Source: Castellaniella sp049671645 (GTDB lineage Bacteria; Pseudomonadota; Gammaproteobacteria; Burkholderiales; Burkholderiaceae_B). Taken from it: 64,000 bases of DNA. A model generated the notes under the pieces. It had not been told where the DNA came from. It saw only the letters and a list, made by a program, of their open reading frames with translations, and did not search any database. Numbering within the stretch: position 1 is the first letter of the stretch; every line of letters starts with the position of its first letter. The stretch is from contig NZ_JBATVG010000024.1 of NCBI RefSeq assembly GCF_049671645.1, positions 124,001 to 188,000 on the forward strand, given 5' to 3'. A program made the translations under genes and the position numbers. Shown piece after piece: positions 1 to 10,261 of the stretch.

Positions 1-762
1 CATGGCCGGGATCTTGTAGATGGAATCCGAATCCCAGACCGAGATCACCGCGTCCAGGGGCACGTTGGAGAACAGGGAGATCTTCGCCCGTTCGTCGTCG
101 GGCACCGGACGATCGGCGCGGCACAGCAGCGCATTGGGATAGATGCCGATTTCACGCAGCTTCTGCACCGAGTGCTGGGTGGGCTTGGTCTTGAGTTCGC
201 CCGCCGAGGCGATGTAGGGCACCAGCGTCAGGTGCACGAAGGCGCACTGGTTGCGGCCCAGGCGCAGGCTCATCTGGCGCACGGCTTCCAGGAAAGGCAG
301 CGATTCGATATCGCCCACCGTGCCGCCGATCTCGACGATGGCCACGTCGGCCTGGCCGTTGTAGGCGGCTTTCGCGCCGCGGGCGACGAAATCCTGGATT
401 TCATTGGTGATGTGGGGAATGACCTGCACGGTCTTGCCCAGGTAATCGCCCCGCCGTTCCTTGCGCAGCACGGATTCGTAGATCTGGCCGGTCGTGAAGT
501 TGTTGACCTTGTGCATGCGGGCCGACACGAAGCGTTCGTAGTGGCCCAGATCCAGGTCGGTCTCGGCGCCGTCTTCCGTGACGAAGACCTCGCCGTGCTG
601 AAAGGGGCTCATGGTGCCCGGATCCACGTTGATATAGGGATCCAGTTTCAGCATCGTGACCCGCAACCCGCGGGATTCCAGGATCGCGGCGAGCGACGCC
701 GCAGCAATGCCTTTGCCCAGGGAGGAGACGACGCCCCCTGTGACGAATACGTATTTGGTCAT
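1..762 (-). CDS. pyrG: CTP synthase, N-terminal part (cut by the left window edge)
   Basis: CTP synthase makes CTP from UTP, ATP and glutamine in the cytoplasm. Only the first 254 residues are visible; the family is about 540-550 residues, so the glutaminase half lies outside the window. The start ATG (complement of 760-762) gives MTKYVFVTGGVVSSLGKGIA, the textbook N-terminus with the nucleotide-binding GGVVSSLGKG loop at residues 9-18. The stretch LDPYINVDPGTMSPF and the end DSDSIYKIPAM match the amidoligase domain. The gene points out of the window and diverges from the DMT transporter at 939. Identification is secure; only completeness is unknown. Confidence 0.97.
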   Translation of the reverse strand, partial: MTKYVFVTGGVVSSLGKGIAAASLAAILESRGLRVTMLKLDPYINVDPGTMSPFQHGEVFVTEDGAETDLDLGHYERFVSARMHKVNNFTTGQIYESVLRKERRGDYLGKTVQVIPHITNEIQDFVARGAKAAYNGQADVAIVEIGGTVGDIESLPFLEAVRQMSLRLGRNQCAFVHLTLVPYIASAGELKTKPTQHSVQKLREIGIYPNALLCRADRPVPDDERAKISLFSNVPLDAVISVWDSDSIYKIPAM

Positions 763-938
763 TTCTATAGGAGCCCGGTGTGGACGGGCGCAGCGGGAAA
801 TTGAGATTATAACCACTCCGCCGGGGCTATCGGGAGGCCCGCCGCAGCATCGGCTGACGCGCAAGAATGACGTTGACGGAAGCCGTTAATAGCGCTAGAA
901 CTGTGGGCCGCAGTCTGCGGACGGTGAAGACCAGCAAG

Positions 939-1817
939 ATGTCAGATAACGAACCTACGGCTTGGATCAAAGCGTCCCCGGCCATCTTCCTGCTTTTATG
1001 GTCCAGCGGCTTCGTCTTTCTCAAGCTGGGCCTGGATTATGCCGACCCGATCACTTTCCTGGCCTTGAGATACGTTCTTGTGGTCGGCGCGTTACTGCTG
1101 CCCGCGCTGTGGATCAGGCCTGCCTTTCCCGCGACACTTCGGAGTTGGGGCGCCCTGGTCGGCGTCGGTATCTGTCTGCAGGCAGGTTACTTCGCCTTCA
1201 CCTATCTAAGCCTGCGTCATGGCATGACCGCGGGAACGATCGCGCTTATCACCAGCCAGCAACCGATTCTCGTCGGGCTTCTCGCACCGGTGGTTGCCCG
1301 GGAAAGGGTGACCCCCGCCAGGTGGGCTGGCCTGCTTCTCGGGGTCGGTGGCGCCGTGATCGTCATCGTCGGGAACTCCAGGCTCGAGGTCACTTCGACG
1401 CTCGGACTGGCATTCGGTGTCATGGCGCTTGTCTCCATGGCCAGCAGCACACTGATCGAGAAGCGCTACGCCGAACCGGTTCATCCCATCGCGGCAAACC
1501 TCGTGCAGTATTCCATGGGACTCGCGATCTGCGCACCCTTGGCTTATGCCTTGGAGCCCATGCATATTGAGTGGTCATGGCCCCTGATCGGATCGCTGAC
1601 CTATCTGGTTTTCTGCAACTCCCTGCTCGCCATTTCGCTTCTTCTCGCCATGATCAGGAGGGGGGAAGCGTCTCGCGTCTCCGCGCTGTTCTTCCTCGTT
1701 CCGCCCGTCACGGCACTCATCGCGTATCTCGTTTTAGGAGAAACGCTGGCACTGGAGTCCATGCCGGGTGTTTTGCTGACCGTCATCGGGATCTATCTTG
1801 TGATCCGAAAATCCTGA
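939..1817 (+). CDS. EamA/DMT-family drug/metabolite transporter
   Basis: A 292-residue, strongly hydrophobic protein with about ten predicted membrane segments in two EamA repeats, the usual size for this family. It begins PAIFLLLWSSGFVFLKLGL and carries the EamA-like stretch ITSQQPILVGLLAPVVARE in the first repeat. Members export metabolites, amino acids or drugs; the substrate cannot be read from sequence. I chose the ATG at 939 because the hydrophobic protein starts soon after it; an in-frame ATG at 867 would add 24 polar residues. There is no strong ribosome site at either. It is followed by the argO-like exporter after 110 bp, so the two could be co-transcribed. Confidence 0.85.
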   Translation: MSDNEPTAWIKASPAIFLLLWSSGFVFLKLGLDYADPITFLALRYVLVVGALLLPALWIRPAFPATLRSWGALVGVGICLQAGYFAFTYLSLRHGMTAGTIALITSQQPILVGLLAPVVARERVTPARWAGLLLGVGGAVIVIVGNSRLEVTSTLGLAFGVMALVSMASSTLIEKRYAEPVHPIAANLVQYSMGLAICAPLAYALEPMHIEWSWPLIGSLTYLVFCNSLLAISLLLAMIRRGEASRVSALFFLVPPVTALIAYLVLGETLALESMPGVLLTVIGIYLVIRKS

Positions 1818-1927
1818 GCGCCGACTTCGTCATACACTCTGTCCTCGACGCGGATAACGCTCGATCAGCACGCGCATCAAGACGGGCCGCCGCGGCACGC
1901 GCCGGACCACGCTAACGCAGGAACCCC

Positions 1928-2530
1928 ATGAACGGCTTCATCTCCGGATTTCTCCTCGGGCTTGGCCTGATCGCCGCTATCGGCGCGCAAAACGCCTTCG
2001 TGCTGAAGCAGGGCCTGCAGAAACAGCACGTGCTGGCCGTCAGCCTGACCTGCGCCCTCTCCGACATGGTCCTGATCATCGCAGGGGTCGCGGGTTTTGG
2101 CGCGCTGGTCGCGGCTGCGCCCGGCATCCAGGTCGTCATGACCTGGGCGGGCGCCCTTTTCCTGGCGGTCTATGCCATCAGAAGCTTCTGGGCAGCGATC
2201 ACCAACAGGTCGGCGCTGAATCCGTCGCAGGCCGGGGCCGGCAGCCTGTCCGCCACGATCGCCACCTGCCTGGCATTCACCTGGCTGAACCCGCACGTCT
2301 ATCTGGACACCGTCGTGCTGCTGGGCTCGGTGTCCACAAACTACGGCCCCGACCGATTCCTGTTCGGGCTGGGGGCGGTCACGGCATCGTTCCTGTTCTT
2401 CTTCGCGTTGGGATTCGGCGCCCGGCTGTTGCGGCCGCTGTTCGCCCGCCCTGTCGCGTGGCGCGTGCTGGATCTGCTGGTCGGCCTGGTGATGACGCTA
2501 TTGGCGGTGAAGCTGGCGACATCAGCGTGA
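1928..2530 (+). CDS. argO: LysE/ArgO-family amino-acid exporter
   Basis: A 200-residue membrane protein of the LysE/RhtB superfamily. The N-terminus GLGLIAAIGAQNAFVLKQGL is the signature of the LysE/ArgO branch, which exports basic amino acids such as lysine and arginine across the inner membrane. About six hydrophobic segments are visible, and the length matches the family. An AGGAA ribosome site lies 5-6 bases before the ATG. The usual LysR-type regulator (LysG/ArgP) is not adjacent. The ArgO assignment rests on the signature only; another cationic amino acid is possible. Confidence 0.85.
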   Translation: MNGFISGFLLGLGLIAAIGAQNAFVLKQGLQKQHVLAVSLTCALSDMVLIIAGVAGFGALVAAAPGIQVVMTWAGALFLAVYAIRSFWAAITNRSALNPSQAGAGSLSATIATCLAFTWLNPHVYLDTVVLLGSVSTNYGPDRFLFGLGAVTASFLFFFALGFGARLLRPLFARPVAWRVLDLLVGLVMTLLAVKLATSA

Positions 2531-2698
2531 CGCCCGTCCCGGCCATTCGGGCCGCGCAGCGCGGCATGCCGCCCGCGCTGCGCGGCCCGAAAGCCGCGCC
2601 GACGCGAGGAAACCTGGCCACACAATCAATGCTTTACCGCGCGGCCCGCCTCGCCTACCATGGTCTGCGCACCCATCCATGAAAGCCGGGAGAACGCC

Positions 2699-3586
2699 AT
2701 GCCCAGGTTGACTGCGAAAGACTTCGCGCCGGAACTGCTGGAACTCTATGATTTCTACGCGCACGGGCTGATCGACCGGCGCGAATTCCTGAACCGGGCG
2801 GCGCGCTACGCCGCCGGTGGACTGGGCGCCGCGACCCTGCTGGCCACGCTGTCGCCCGATTACGCGCTGGCCGAACAGGTGTCCTTCACCGATCCGGACA
2901 TCCTCGCCGAATACATCCATTACCCGTCCCCCAAGGGCAACGGCACGATACGCGCCTACCTGGTCCGTCCGGCCAAGGCCACGGGCAAGGTTCCCGGCGT
3001 CGTGGTGGTCCACGAAAACCGGGGCCTGAATCCCTACATCGAGGACGTCGCCCGGCGGCTGGCCAAGGCCGGTTTCCTGGCGCTGGCGCCTGACGGCCTC
3101 AGCGCCAAGGGCGGCTACCCCGGCAATGACGACCTGGGCCGGGAACTGCAGCAGCAGATCGACCCGGTCAAGCTGATGAACGATTTCTTCGCCGCCGTCG
3201 AATTCCTGCCGACCGTGGCGGGATCGACAGGCAAGACCGGCATCATCGGCTTCTGCTACGGCGGCGGGGTCGCCAACGCGGCTGCCGTCGCCTACCCGGA
3301 ACTGGGGGCGGCCGTGCCGTTCTACGGCATGCAGCCGCGCCCGGAAGACGTGCCCCGCATCCAGGCGCCGCTGCTGCTGCACTATGCGGGCCTGGACACC
3401 CGCGTCAATGCGGGCTGGCCGGCCTACGAGGCGGCGCTGAAGGCCGGCGGCAAGACCTACGAGGCCCACATCTACCCCGGTGTGAACCACGGTTTTCACA
3501 ACGATTCGACCCCGCGCTACGACAAAGATGCCGCCGAACTGGCCTGGAGCCGCAGCATCGCCTGGTTCAGGCGCTGGCTGGCATAG
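2699..3586 (+). CDS. Dienelactone hydrolase family protein with Tat-type signal (YghX-like)
   Basis: A 295-residue alpha/beta hydrolase. The N-terminal part has DRREFLNRAARYAAGG followed by a hydrophobic stretch ending in ALA, which resembles a twin-arginine signal peptide, so periplasmic export is likely. The catalytic Cys-Asp-His triad of dienelactone hydrolases is visible: GFCYGGG (nucleophile elbow), GLDTRVN and PGVNHGFHND. An ENRGLNPYIEDVARRLA segment is also typical. I chose the ATG at 2699, preceded by a GGGAG ribosome site, over one 39 bases upstream. The substrate is unknown, and a chlorocatechol role is not suggested by the neighbours. Confidence 0.85.
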   Translation: MPRLTAKDFAPELLELYDFYAHGLIDRREFLNRAARYAAGGLGAATLLATLSPDYALAEQVSFTDPDILAEYIHYPSPKGNGTIRAYLVRPAKATGKVPGVVVVHENRGLNPYIEDVARRLAKAGFLALAPDGLSAKGGYPGNDDLGRELQQQIDPVKLMNDFFAAVEFLPTVAGSTGKTGIIGFCYGGGVANAAAVAYPELGAAVPFYGMQPRPEDVPRIQAPLLLHYAGLDTRVNAGWPAYEAALKAGGKTYEAHIYPGVNHGFHNDSTPRYDKDAAELAWSRSIAWFRRWLA

Positions 3587-3598
3587 CAGGGCGCGCTC

Positions 3599-4825
3599 TC
3601 AGGCCTTGGCCAGCGCAGGCTCCGCTGCGGAAGCCCGATGGGCATCGTCCGGGACAGCCGGCAGGTCGTGCGATTCGTCGATGTGGCGCAGGTGTCGGCG
3701 GCTGGCCAGCAGCACGGCCACACCGGCCAGCACAGCGGCGGCGCCCACCCAGTAGGGCACGTGGTCGTTGATGGTCTCGCCCAGGTAGCCCGCCAGCCAG
3801 GGCGCGACCGCCCCGCCGCTGAAGCGCACGAAGCTGTAGGCCGCGGAGGCCACGCCGCGTTCGACGGGAGCGGCCTTCATCACGGTTTCGGTGACCAGCG
3901 TGTTGTTGATCCCCAGGAACAGGCCCGCCGCTACCACGCCGACCACCAGCACGGTCTTGTTGTCGGTCCAGACGGCCATCATGACCAGCACCGCCGCAAA
4001 GCCCGTCAGGGCGATGACGATGGACGGCAGCGTGCCGAAAGCGACCTGCATCCGGGGCGCCAGGACAACCGAAGCGAAAGCCAGCATCGCGCCCCAGCCA
4101 AAGAAGACCAGCCCGACCTGCTGGGCGCCCATGTCCAGGGGAAACGGCGTGTAGGCCAGCAACGTGAAAAAGCCGAAGTTGTACAGCAACGCCGTGATCG
4201 CCACGCCCAGCAGGCCGGGGTGCTTCAGCGCCCGGAACGGATCGCCCAGCGAACTGGGGCGGGCCACCGCCGCCGCGGCCGGCAGCAGCGCCACCGTGAC
4301 CACGAAAGCGATGGCCATCAGCACCGATACCCCGAAGAACGGCCCGCGCCAGGAAATCGAACCCAGGACCCCGCCGATCAGCGGGCCTGCCGCAATACCC
4401 ACCCCCAGCGCGGCCTCGTAGAAAATGATGGCATCGCGCACCGAGCCCCGGGACGCGCTGACGATGGCTGCCAGCGCAGTGGCGACGAACAGGGCGTTGC
4501 CCAGCCCCCAGACGGCTCGATAGCCGACGATTTCCATGACGGAATCGGACATCCCCGCCAACCCGGCCCCGACGATGATGACCGCCAGGCCCAGCAGCAG
4601 CGTGCGTTTGACCCCCAGGCGGCTGGACACGACGCTGGTGATCAGCATGGCCAGGCCCATGACGGCCATATAGCTGGTGAACAGCAGCGAGGTCTGCGAA
4701 GGCGTGGCGCCCAGGGAATCGGCGATGGGCTTGAGGATGGGGTCGACCAGGCCGATGCCCATGAAGGCGATGACGCAAGCGAACGCGACGGCCAGCACGG
4801 CCTTGGGTTGTCGCAATAGATTCAT
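3599..4825 (-). CDS. MFS efflux transporter paired with a MarR regulator
   Basis: A 408-residue major facilitator superfamily protein with about twelve hydrophobic segments. The first half has LLFTSYMAVMGLAMLITSVV and SSRLGVKRTLLLG, the loop between helices 2 and 3. It overlaps the upstream MarR gene by 4 bp (ATGA), so the two are translationally coupled and form one unit. MarR-MFS pairs usually export aromatic or lipophilic toxic compounds, with the MarR protein releasing the promoter when it binds such a compound. The substrate is not deducible here. Confidence 0.88.
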   Translation of the reverse strand: MNLLRQPKAVLAVAFACVIAFMGIGLVDPILKPIADSLGATPSQTSLLFTSYMAVMGLAMLITSVVSSRLGVKRTLLLGLAVIIVGAGLAGMSDSVMEIVGYRAVWGLGNALFVATALAAIVSASRGSVRDAIIFYEAALGVGIAAGPLIGGVLGSISWRGPFFGVSVLMAIAFVVTVALLPAAAAVARPSSLGDPFRALKHPGLLGVAITALLYNFGFFTLLAYTPFPLDMGAQQVGLVFFGWGAMLAFASVVLAPRMQVAFGTLPSIVIALTGFAAVLVMMAVWTDNKTVLVVGVVAAGLFLGINNTLVTETVMKAAPVERGVASAAYSFVRFSGGAVAPWLAGYLGETINDHVPYWVGAAAVLAGVAVLLASRRHLRHIDESHDLPAVPDDAHRASAAEPALAKA

Positions 4826-5310
4826 GATGAAGAAAGGTCCTTGCTGACGGATTTGATGGAAAGATCGGCAGACTGGCGGTAGGCCGCCCCCAGCAGCCCG
4901 GTCAGGGCCTGCAGGGCGCCCTGCAGGCCCCGTCGCTGCGCCGGCGTCAAGTCGGCGATCAGGGATTCGACGGCCCGGGCGCGTTCCCGGCGCAGATCGG
5001 CCAGCATCCGCCTTCCCTGCGGCGTCAGGGAAATCCGCGTGGCGCGGGCATCGTCCGGATCGGTGGTGCGGGCCACCAATTGCTGTTCCTGCAGGCGATG
5101 CACCAACGTGGTCATGGTGGGCTGGCTGCAGTGTTCCGCGCGCGCCAGATCGCTGACGCGCACGGGCCCCAGTTCATTGATTTGCGACAGAACCCGCGCC
5201 TGCGCCAGCGGCACCGTCCAGGTGGTGTGATGCGTGACCCAGCGGTTCAGCCGCACGATGCGGTCCAGCAATTCGGCCCCGACCGGGCCGTCCGTGGCAT
5301 GTTCGTGCAT
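4822..5310 (-). CDS. MarR-family transcriptional regulator
   Basis: A 162-residue winged-helix regulator. The DNA-binding part is clear: LGPVRVSDLARAEHCSQPTMTT is the helix-turn-helix, followed by LEEQ-like QEQQLVARTTDPDDARATRI, the wing with the conserved D-x-R. It is the first gene of the MarR-MFS unit and probably controls itself and the transporter through the palindrome at 5325-5345. The start ATG is preceded by GGGAAAAT and lies about 28 bases from the likely transcription start. The ligand is unknown. Confidence 0.9.
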   Translation of the reverse strand: MHEHATDGPVGAELLDRIVRLNRWVTHHTTWTVPLAQARVLSQINELGPVRVSDLARAEHCSQPTMTTLVHRLQEQQLVARTTDPDDARATRISLTPQGRRMLADLRRERARAVESLIADLTPAQRRGLQGALQALTGLLGAAYRQSADLSIKSVSKDLSSS

Positions 5311-5324
5311 ATTTTCCCGATGAA

Positions 5325-5345
5325 TTACATAGTATGGCTATGCAA
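5325..5345 (-). promoter_or_regulatory. Probable MarR operator overlapping the marR-MFS promoter
   Basis: A 21-bp inverted repeat TTACATAG-TATGG-CTATGCAA (7 of 8 arm bases pair) sits 15 bp upstream of the marR start codon. On the minus strand a TATAAT -10 box occupies 5350-5345, directly at the edge of the palindrome. A protein bound here would cover the transcription start, the arrangement expected for MarR autorepression. No convincing -35 box is visible. Confidence 0.6.
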
Positions 5346-5472
5346 TTATACGAAAAAATACCGGCGATATCGACCCCCATCCAGGGAAATCGAGCCGCCG
5401 GCATCGCGCAGGAGATCAATCCCCTGCCGGACCGATGTGCAGATCCGAATTCCGACGGACCCGCCGCACGCC

Positions 5473-6804
<1,332 letters not shown>

Positions 6805-6981
6805 GACATGACCTCACAAAGGCAAGGAACAGGAAGGGATGGCATTCATTCTGGGCCAGCAGTGGCGCAAAAGACAGACACGGTGGTAGGATGAATCCAT
6901 CACTGTATTGGTCGCGCCGGGACAGCCGTATTGGCATGCATTCCGGGCGGCGATCATTCCTCACCGCCGCAGGCACAGGCC

Positions 6982-8400
6982 ATGATTCTGTTCACTCCCA
7001 GGCGCCCCTCGCCGGACGGCCAGACCCTGGTCGACCAGACGGTGGAAGCCATCGAAGGCGCCATCCACGGCCGCATCCTGCGCCCCGGCATGGCCCTGCC
7101 CTCGATCCGGCAGTTCGCGCGCGATCACCATCTGTCCACGTTCACCGTCATGGCCGCCTACAACCGGCTGGCCGCCCGGGGACAATTGCAGTCCCGACCC
7201 GGCATCGACTACCGCGTCGCCCGCCAGGCCCCTGCCCGCTCGCCCGCCGCCTGGGAAGCGCCGCAAGTGGGTCCCGCCTGGCTGCTGTCCGATGTCTTCG
7301 CCGACCATTCGATATCCATCAAGGCCGGCTGCGGCTGGCTGCCCCCCGACTGGCATAACGAAGCCGGCCTGCAGCACGCCTTGCGCCAGCTCGCGCGCGT
7401 GCCCGTGGGCCAGATGGCGTCCTACGGACACCCGTTGGGCTACCACCCTCTGCGCGAACACATCGCCCATTACCTGGGCGGCTACGGTCTGACGGCGGAT
7501 GCCGAACAGATCCTGCTGACCCACGGCGCCACGCAAGCGCTGGACATCGTGATCCGGACCGTCTTGAAGCCCGGCGACCACGTCGCCGTCGAAACCCCCT
7601 GCTACGCCAATCTGCTGCAGATCCTGGCCCTGAACGGCGTCACCGCGCACGGGGTGCCTCGCACCCCGGACGGGCTGGATGAAAGCACCCTGGACGCCCT
7701 GGCCGTCGCCCATCCGCTGCGAGCGGTCTTCGTCACCACGGTCCTGCAGAACCCCACGGGCGCCAGTTTCACCATGGCGGGCGCCTTCCGGCTGCTGCAA
7801 CTGGCGGAACGCCACGATCTGCTGGTCGTGGAAGACGATGTCTCGCGCGAACTGCTGCTGGAGCCCGCGCCCCTGCTGGCCGCGTTGGCCAGCACGCGGC
7901 GCGTCGTCTACGTCTCGGGTTTCGCCAAGAACGTCATGCCGTCGCTGCGGGTCGGATACCTGTTGTGCGAGCCGGGTCTGTTGCGGCGCTGCGCCCAGAC
8001 CAAGATGTCGCTGGGGCTGACCTCCGCGGAAATCATGGAGCGCACGGCCTGCCATGTGTTGCGGGACGGTCGGCAAGGCGCTTATCTGCGCAGTGTGCGG
8101 GAACGCCTGGGCCATGCCCACGACCAGACCTGCCAGATGATGCGTGAGGCCGGCTTCGACATCGCCCATGAACCCGGCGCGGGCCTGTTCCTGTGGGCGC
8201 GCCCCCGCACGGCGCCCGCTCACCCCGGCGGCGCCATCGGGCTGGCCGCCCTGGCGCTGAAAGTCGGCATCTGGCTGGCGCCGGGGGCCTATTTCTATCC
8301 GGACAGGCGCGACGAGGGCTGGTTCCGGTTCAACGTGGCCTATTCCAGCAACCCGGCGCTGTGGAAATTTTTTCGCGAGGCCGCGCGGCACCCGGAATGA
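6982..8400 (+). CDS. MocR-type (GntR HTH plus aminotransferase) regulator
   Basis: A 472-residue fusion of an N-terminal GntR winged helix (residues about 15-80; LPSIRQFARDHHLSTFTVMAAYNRL is the recognition region) and a C-terminal fold-type I aminotransferase domain. The latter has ILLTHGATQALDIVIRTVL, LQNPTGASF and the PLP lysine in VSGFAKNVMPSLRVGY. MocR proteins use PLP as a ligand sensor and usually regulate a neighbouring gene, here probably the divergent aminotransferase. I chose the ATG at 6982 (preceded by AGGCACAGG) over an upstream ATG at 6931. Confidence 0.88.
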   Translation: MILFTPRRPSPDGQTLVDQTVEAIEGAIHGRILRPGMALPSIRQFARDHHLSTFTVMAAYNRLAARGQLQSRPGIDYRVARQAPARSPAAWEAPQVGPAWLLSDVFADHSISIKAGCGWLPPDWHNEAGLQHALRQLARVPVGQMASYGHPLGYHPLREHIAHYLGGYGLTADAEQILLTHGATQALDIVIRTVLKPGDHVAVETPCYANLLQILALNGVTAHGVPRTPDGLDESTLDALAVAHPLRAVFVTTVLQNPTGASFTMAGAFRLLQLAERHDLLVVEDDVSRELLLEPAPLLAALASTRRVVYVSGFAKNVMPSLRVGYLLCEPGLLRRCAQTKMSLGLTSAEIMERTACHVLRDGRQGAYLRSVRERLGHAHDQTCQMMREAGFDIAHEPGAGLFLWARPRTAPAHPGGAIGLAALALKVGIWLAPGAYFYPDRRDEGWFRFNVAYSSNPALWKFFREAARHPE

Positions 8401-8442
8401 TCAGAGCGCCGCGCCCCTTGCAAAGGCGCGCGGTCGCGCCCG

Positions 8443-10251
8443 TCACAGCGGCTCGGTGCGCGCCAGAAGCCAGTCGCGAGCGTCGCCATCCACCAGCGGC
8501 AGCAGGCGTTCGCGAACCTGCCGATGGTAGCCGTTCAGCCAGTCCAGTTCCTCGGCCGACAGCCATTCGCGCACCGCGCAGCGGGTGTCGATGGGGCACA
8601 GCGTGACGGTTTCAAACCCCAGGAAGGACCCGAATGACGTCTGCGCCACCGGCACGGCCAGCACCAGGTTTTCGATGCGGATGCCCCACTGCCCGTCCCG
8701 GTACAGGCCGGGCTCATTGGAAGTCAGCATGCCGGCCTGCATGCCCTGATGGGGCCGCGCATGGGCCCGCACGGAAATCGACTGAGGGCCTTCGTGCACG
8801 TTCAGGAAATACCCCACCCCATGCCCTGTGCCGTGGCCGTAATCCAGGCCCCTGCGCCACAAGGGCATGCGGGCGATGGCATCCAGCACGGAAGAAGCCG
8901 TATCGACGGGGAATTGCGCCCGCGCCAGGGCGATATGCGCCCGCAGCACGGCGGTGTAGTCGGCCCGCTGCGCCGCCGACGGCGTGCCCACAGGCACGAC
9001 ACGGGTGATGTCGGTGGTGCCGCCCAGGTACTGCCCTCCGGAATCGATCAGCAGCAGGCCGTCGCCCTGGATCGTCGCATGGGATGCGTCCGTCGCCCGA
9101 TAGTGCGGCATGGCGCCATTGGCGTTGAAGCCCGCAATGGTGGCGAAACTGAGGCTGACGAAACCCGGGCGCCGGGCGCGCGCCGCCGACAGATGAGTGT
9201 CGACGTCGATTTCGGTGACACGCCCGCCCGCCGACAAGGCGGCCTCGAACCAGGCGAAGAATTCGCACAGGGCGGCTCCGTCCTGGGCCATGGCCTCGCG
9301 GATGTTGTCGGCCTCGGCGGCGTTCTTGATGGACTTCAGCAATTGCGACGGATTGATGGACTCGATCAATTTCGCCTGGGGCGCATGCGACAGGGTGCCG
9401 GCCGTCACCCTCGCGGGGTCCACCAGCAGCGCGGCATCCACCGCCAGGCCGCCGAGATCCACCGCCAAAGCGGTGTAATCGCACAGTTCGACCCCATCGG
9501 CCGCCAGACGCGCCGCCAGATCCGCCGGAATCTTGCCCGGCGCGACATACAGGCGCACCCGGTCGGCATCCAGCAGCGCATGGGCCAGGAAGACGGGGTT
9601 GTAGTCCACATCGGCCCCGCGCAAGTTCAACAGCCACGCGATGTCGTCCAGCGAGGACAGCAGATGATGGTCCGCGCCTAGGTCCCGCATGGCGGCGCGC
9701 ACGGCGGCCAGGTTATCGGCCCGGCTGCGGCAGGCATACGGCGGCAGGTGCTCGAATACGGCGGCGGCAGGCAGCGCCGGCCGATCGGCCCAGACGGCGC
9801 CGACCGGATCCTGGTTCAGGACCAGGCCGATGCCGGCGGCGTCCAGACCGGCCTGCCAGCGCATGGCCGCGGTGCGATCCAGCACCCGGCCATCGACCGC
9901 CAACCGGCTGCCCCGGCCCAGATGATCCATGGCCCAGTCCAGCATGTCCGGCACGTCGGGCGCGCCGGCTCGCATCAGGACGATGCCCGAGCCCTGCAAT
10001 TGGGCTTCGGCCTGCGTCCAATAGCGACTGTCGGTCCACAGTCCGGCAAAATCCGCCGTCACCAGCAGACTGCCCGCCGAACCGTCAAAGCCCGACAACC
10101 AGGCCCGCGCGGCCCAGTGTTCGGGCAGGTACTCCGACAAGTGCGGATCGGCAGTGGGCACCAGGCAGGCCTGCAGGCCCGCCAGGGCCAGTTGGCCGCG
10201 CAAGGCGGCGATGCGGTCGGCGGGCGCCGCGAGAGCGTGCAGCAAAGTCAC
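8443..10251 (-). CDS. Xaa-Pro aminopeptidase (aminopeptidase P, M24 family)
   Basis: A 602-residue M24 metallopeptidase that removes N-terminal residues preceding proline. Metal ligands of the pita-bread fold are visible: LIDSGGQYLGGTTDITR (two Asp), GHGTGHGVGYFLNVHEGP (His) and SNEPGLYRDGQWGIRIENL (two Glu). The length matches the long (about 600-residue) aminopeptidase P class with two N-terminal creatinase-like domains. I chose a GTG start at 10251 because an AAGGAC ribosome site lies 7 bases before it; a longer frame would overlap scoB heavily. It follows scoB by 10 bp and probably ends the thioesterase-scoA-scoB-pepP operon. Confidence 0.9.
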   Translation of the reverse strand: MTLLHALAAPADRIAALRGQLALAGLQACLVPTADPHLSEYLPEHWAARAWLSGFDGSAGSLLVTADFAGLWTDSRYWTQAEAQLQGSGIVLMRAGAPDVPDMLDWAMDHLGRGSRLAVDGRVLDRTAAMRWQAGLDAAGIGLVLNQDPVGAVWADRPALPAAAVFEHLPPYACRSRADNLAAVRAAMRDLGADHHLLSSLDDIAWLLNLRGADVDYNPVFLAHALLDADRVRLYVAPGKIPADLAARLAADGVELCDYTALAVDLGGLAVDAALLVDPARVTAGTLSHAPQAKLIESINPSQLLKSIKNAAEADNIREAMAQDGAALCEFFAWFEAALSAGGRVTEIDVDTHLSAARARRPGFVSLSFATIAGFNANGAMPHYRATDASHATIQGDGLLLIDSGGQYLGGTTDITRVVPVGTPSAAQRADYTAVLRAHIALARAQFPVDTASSVLDAIARMPLWRRGLDYGHGTGHGVGYFLNVHEGPQSISVRAHARPHQGMQAGMLTSNEPGLYRDGQWGIRIENLVLAVPVAQTSFGSFLGFETVTLCPIDTRCAVREWLSAEELDWLNGYHRQVRERLLPLVDGDARDWLLARTEPL

Positions 10252-10261
10252 GATATGTCCT

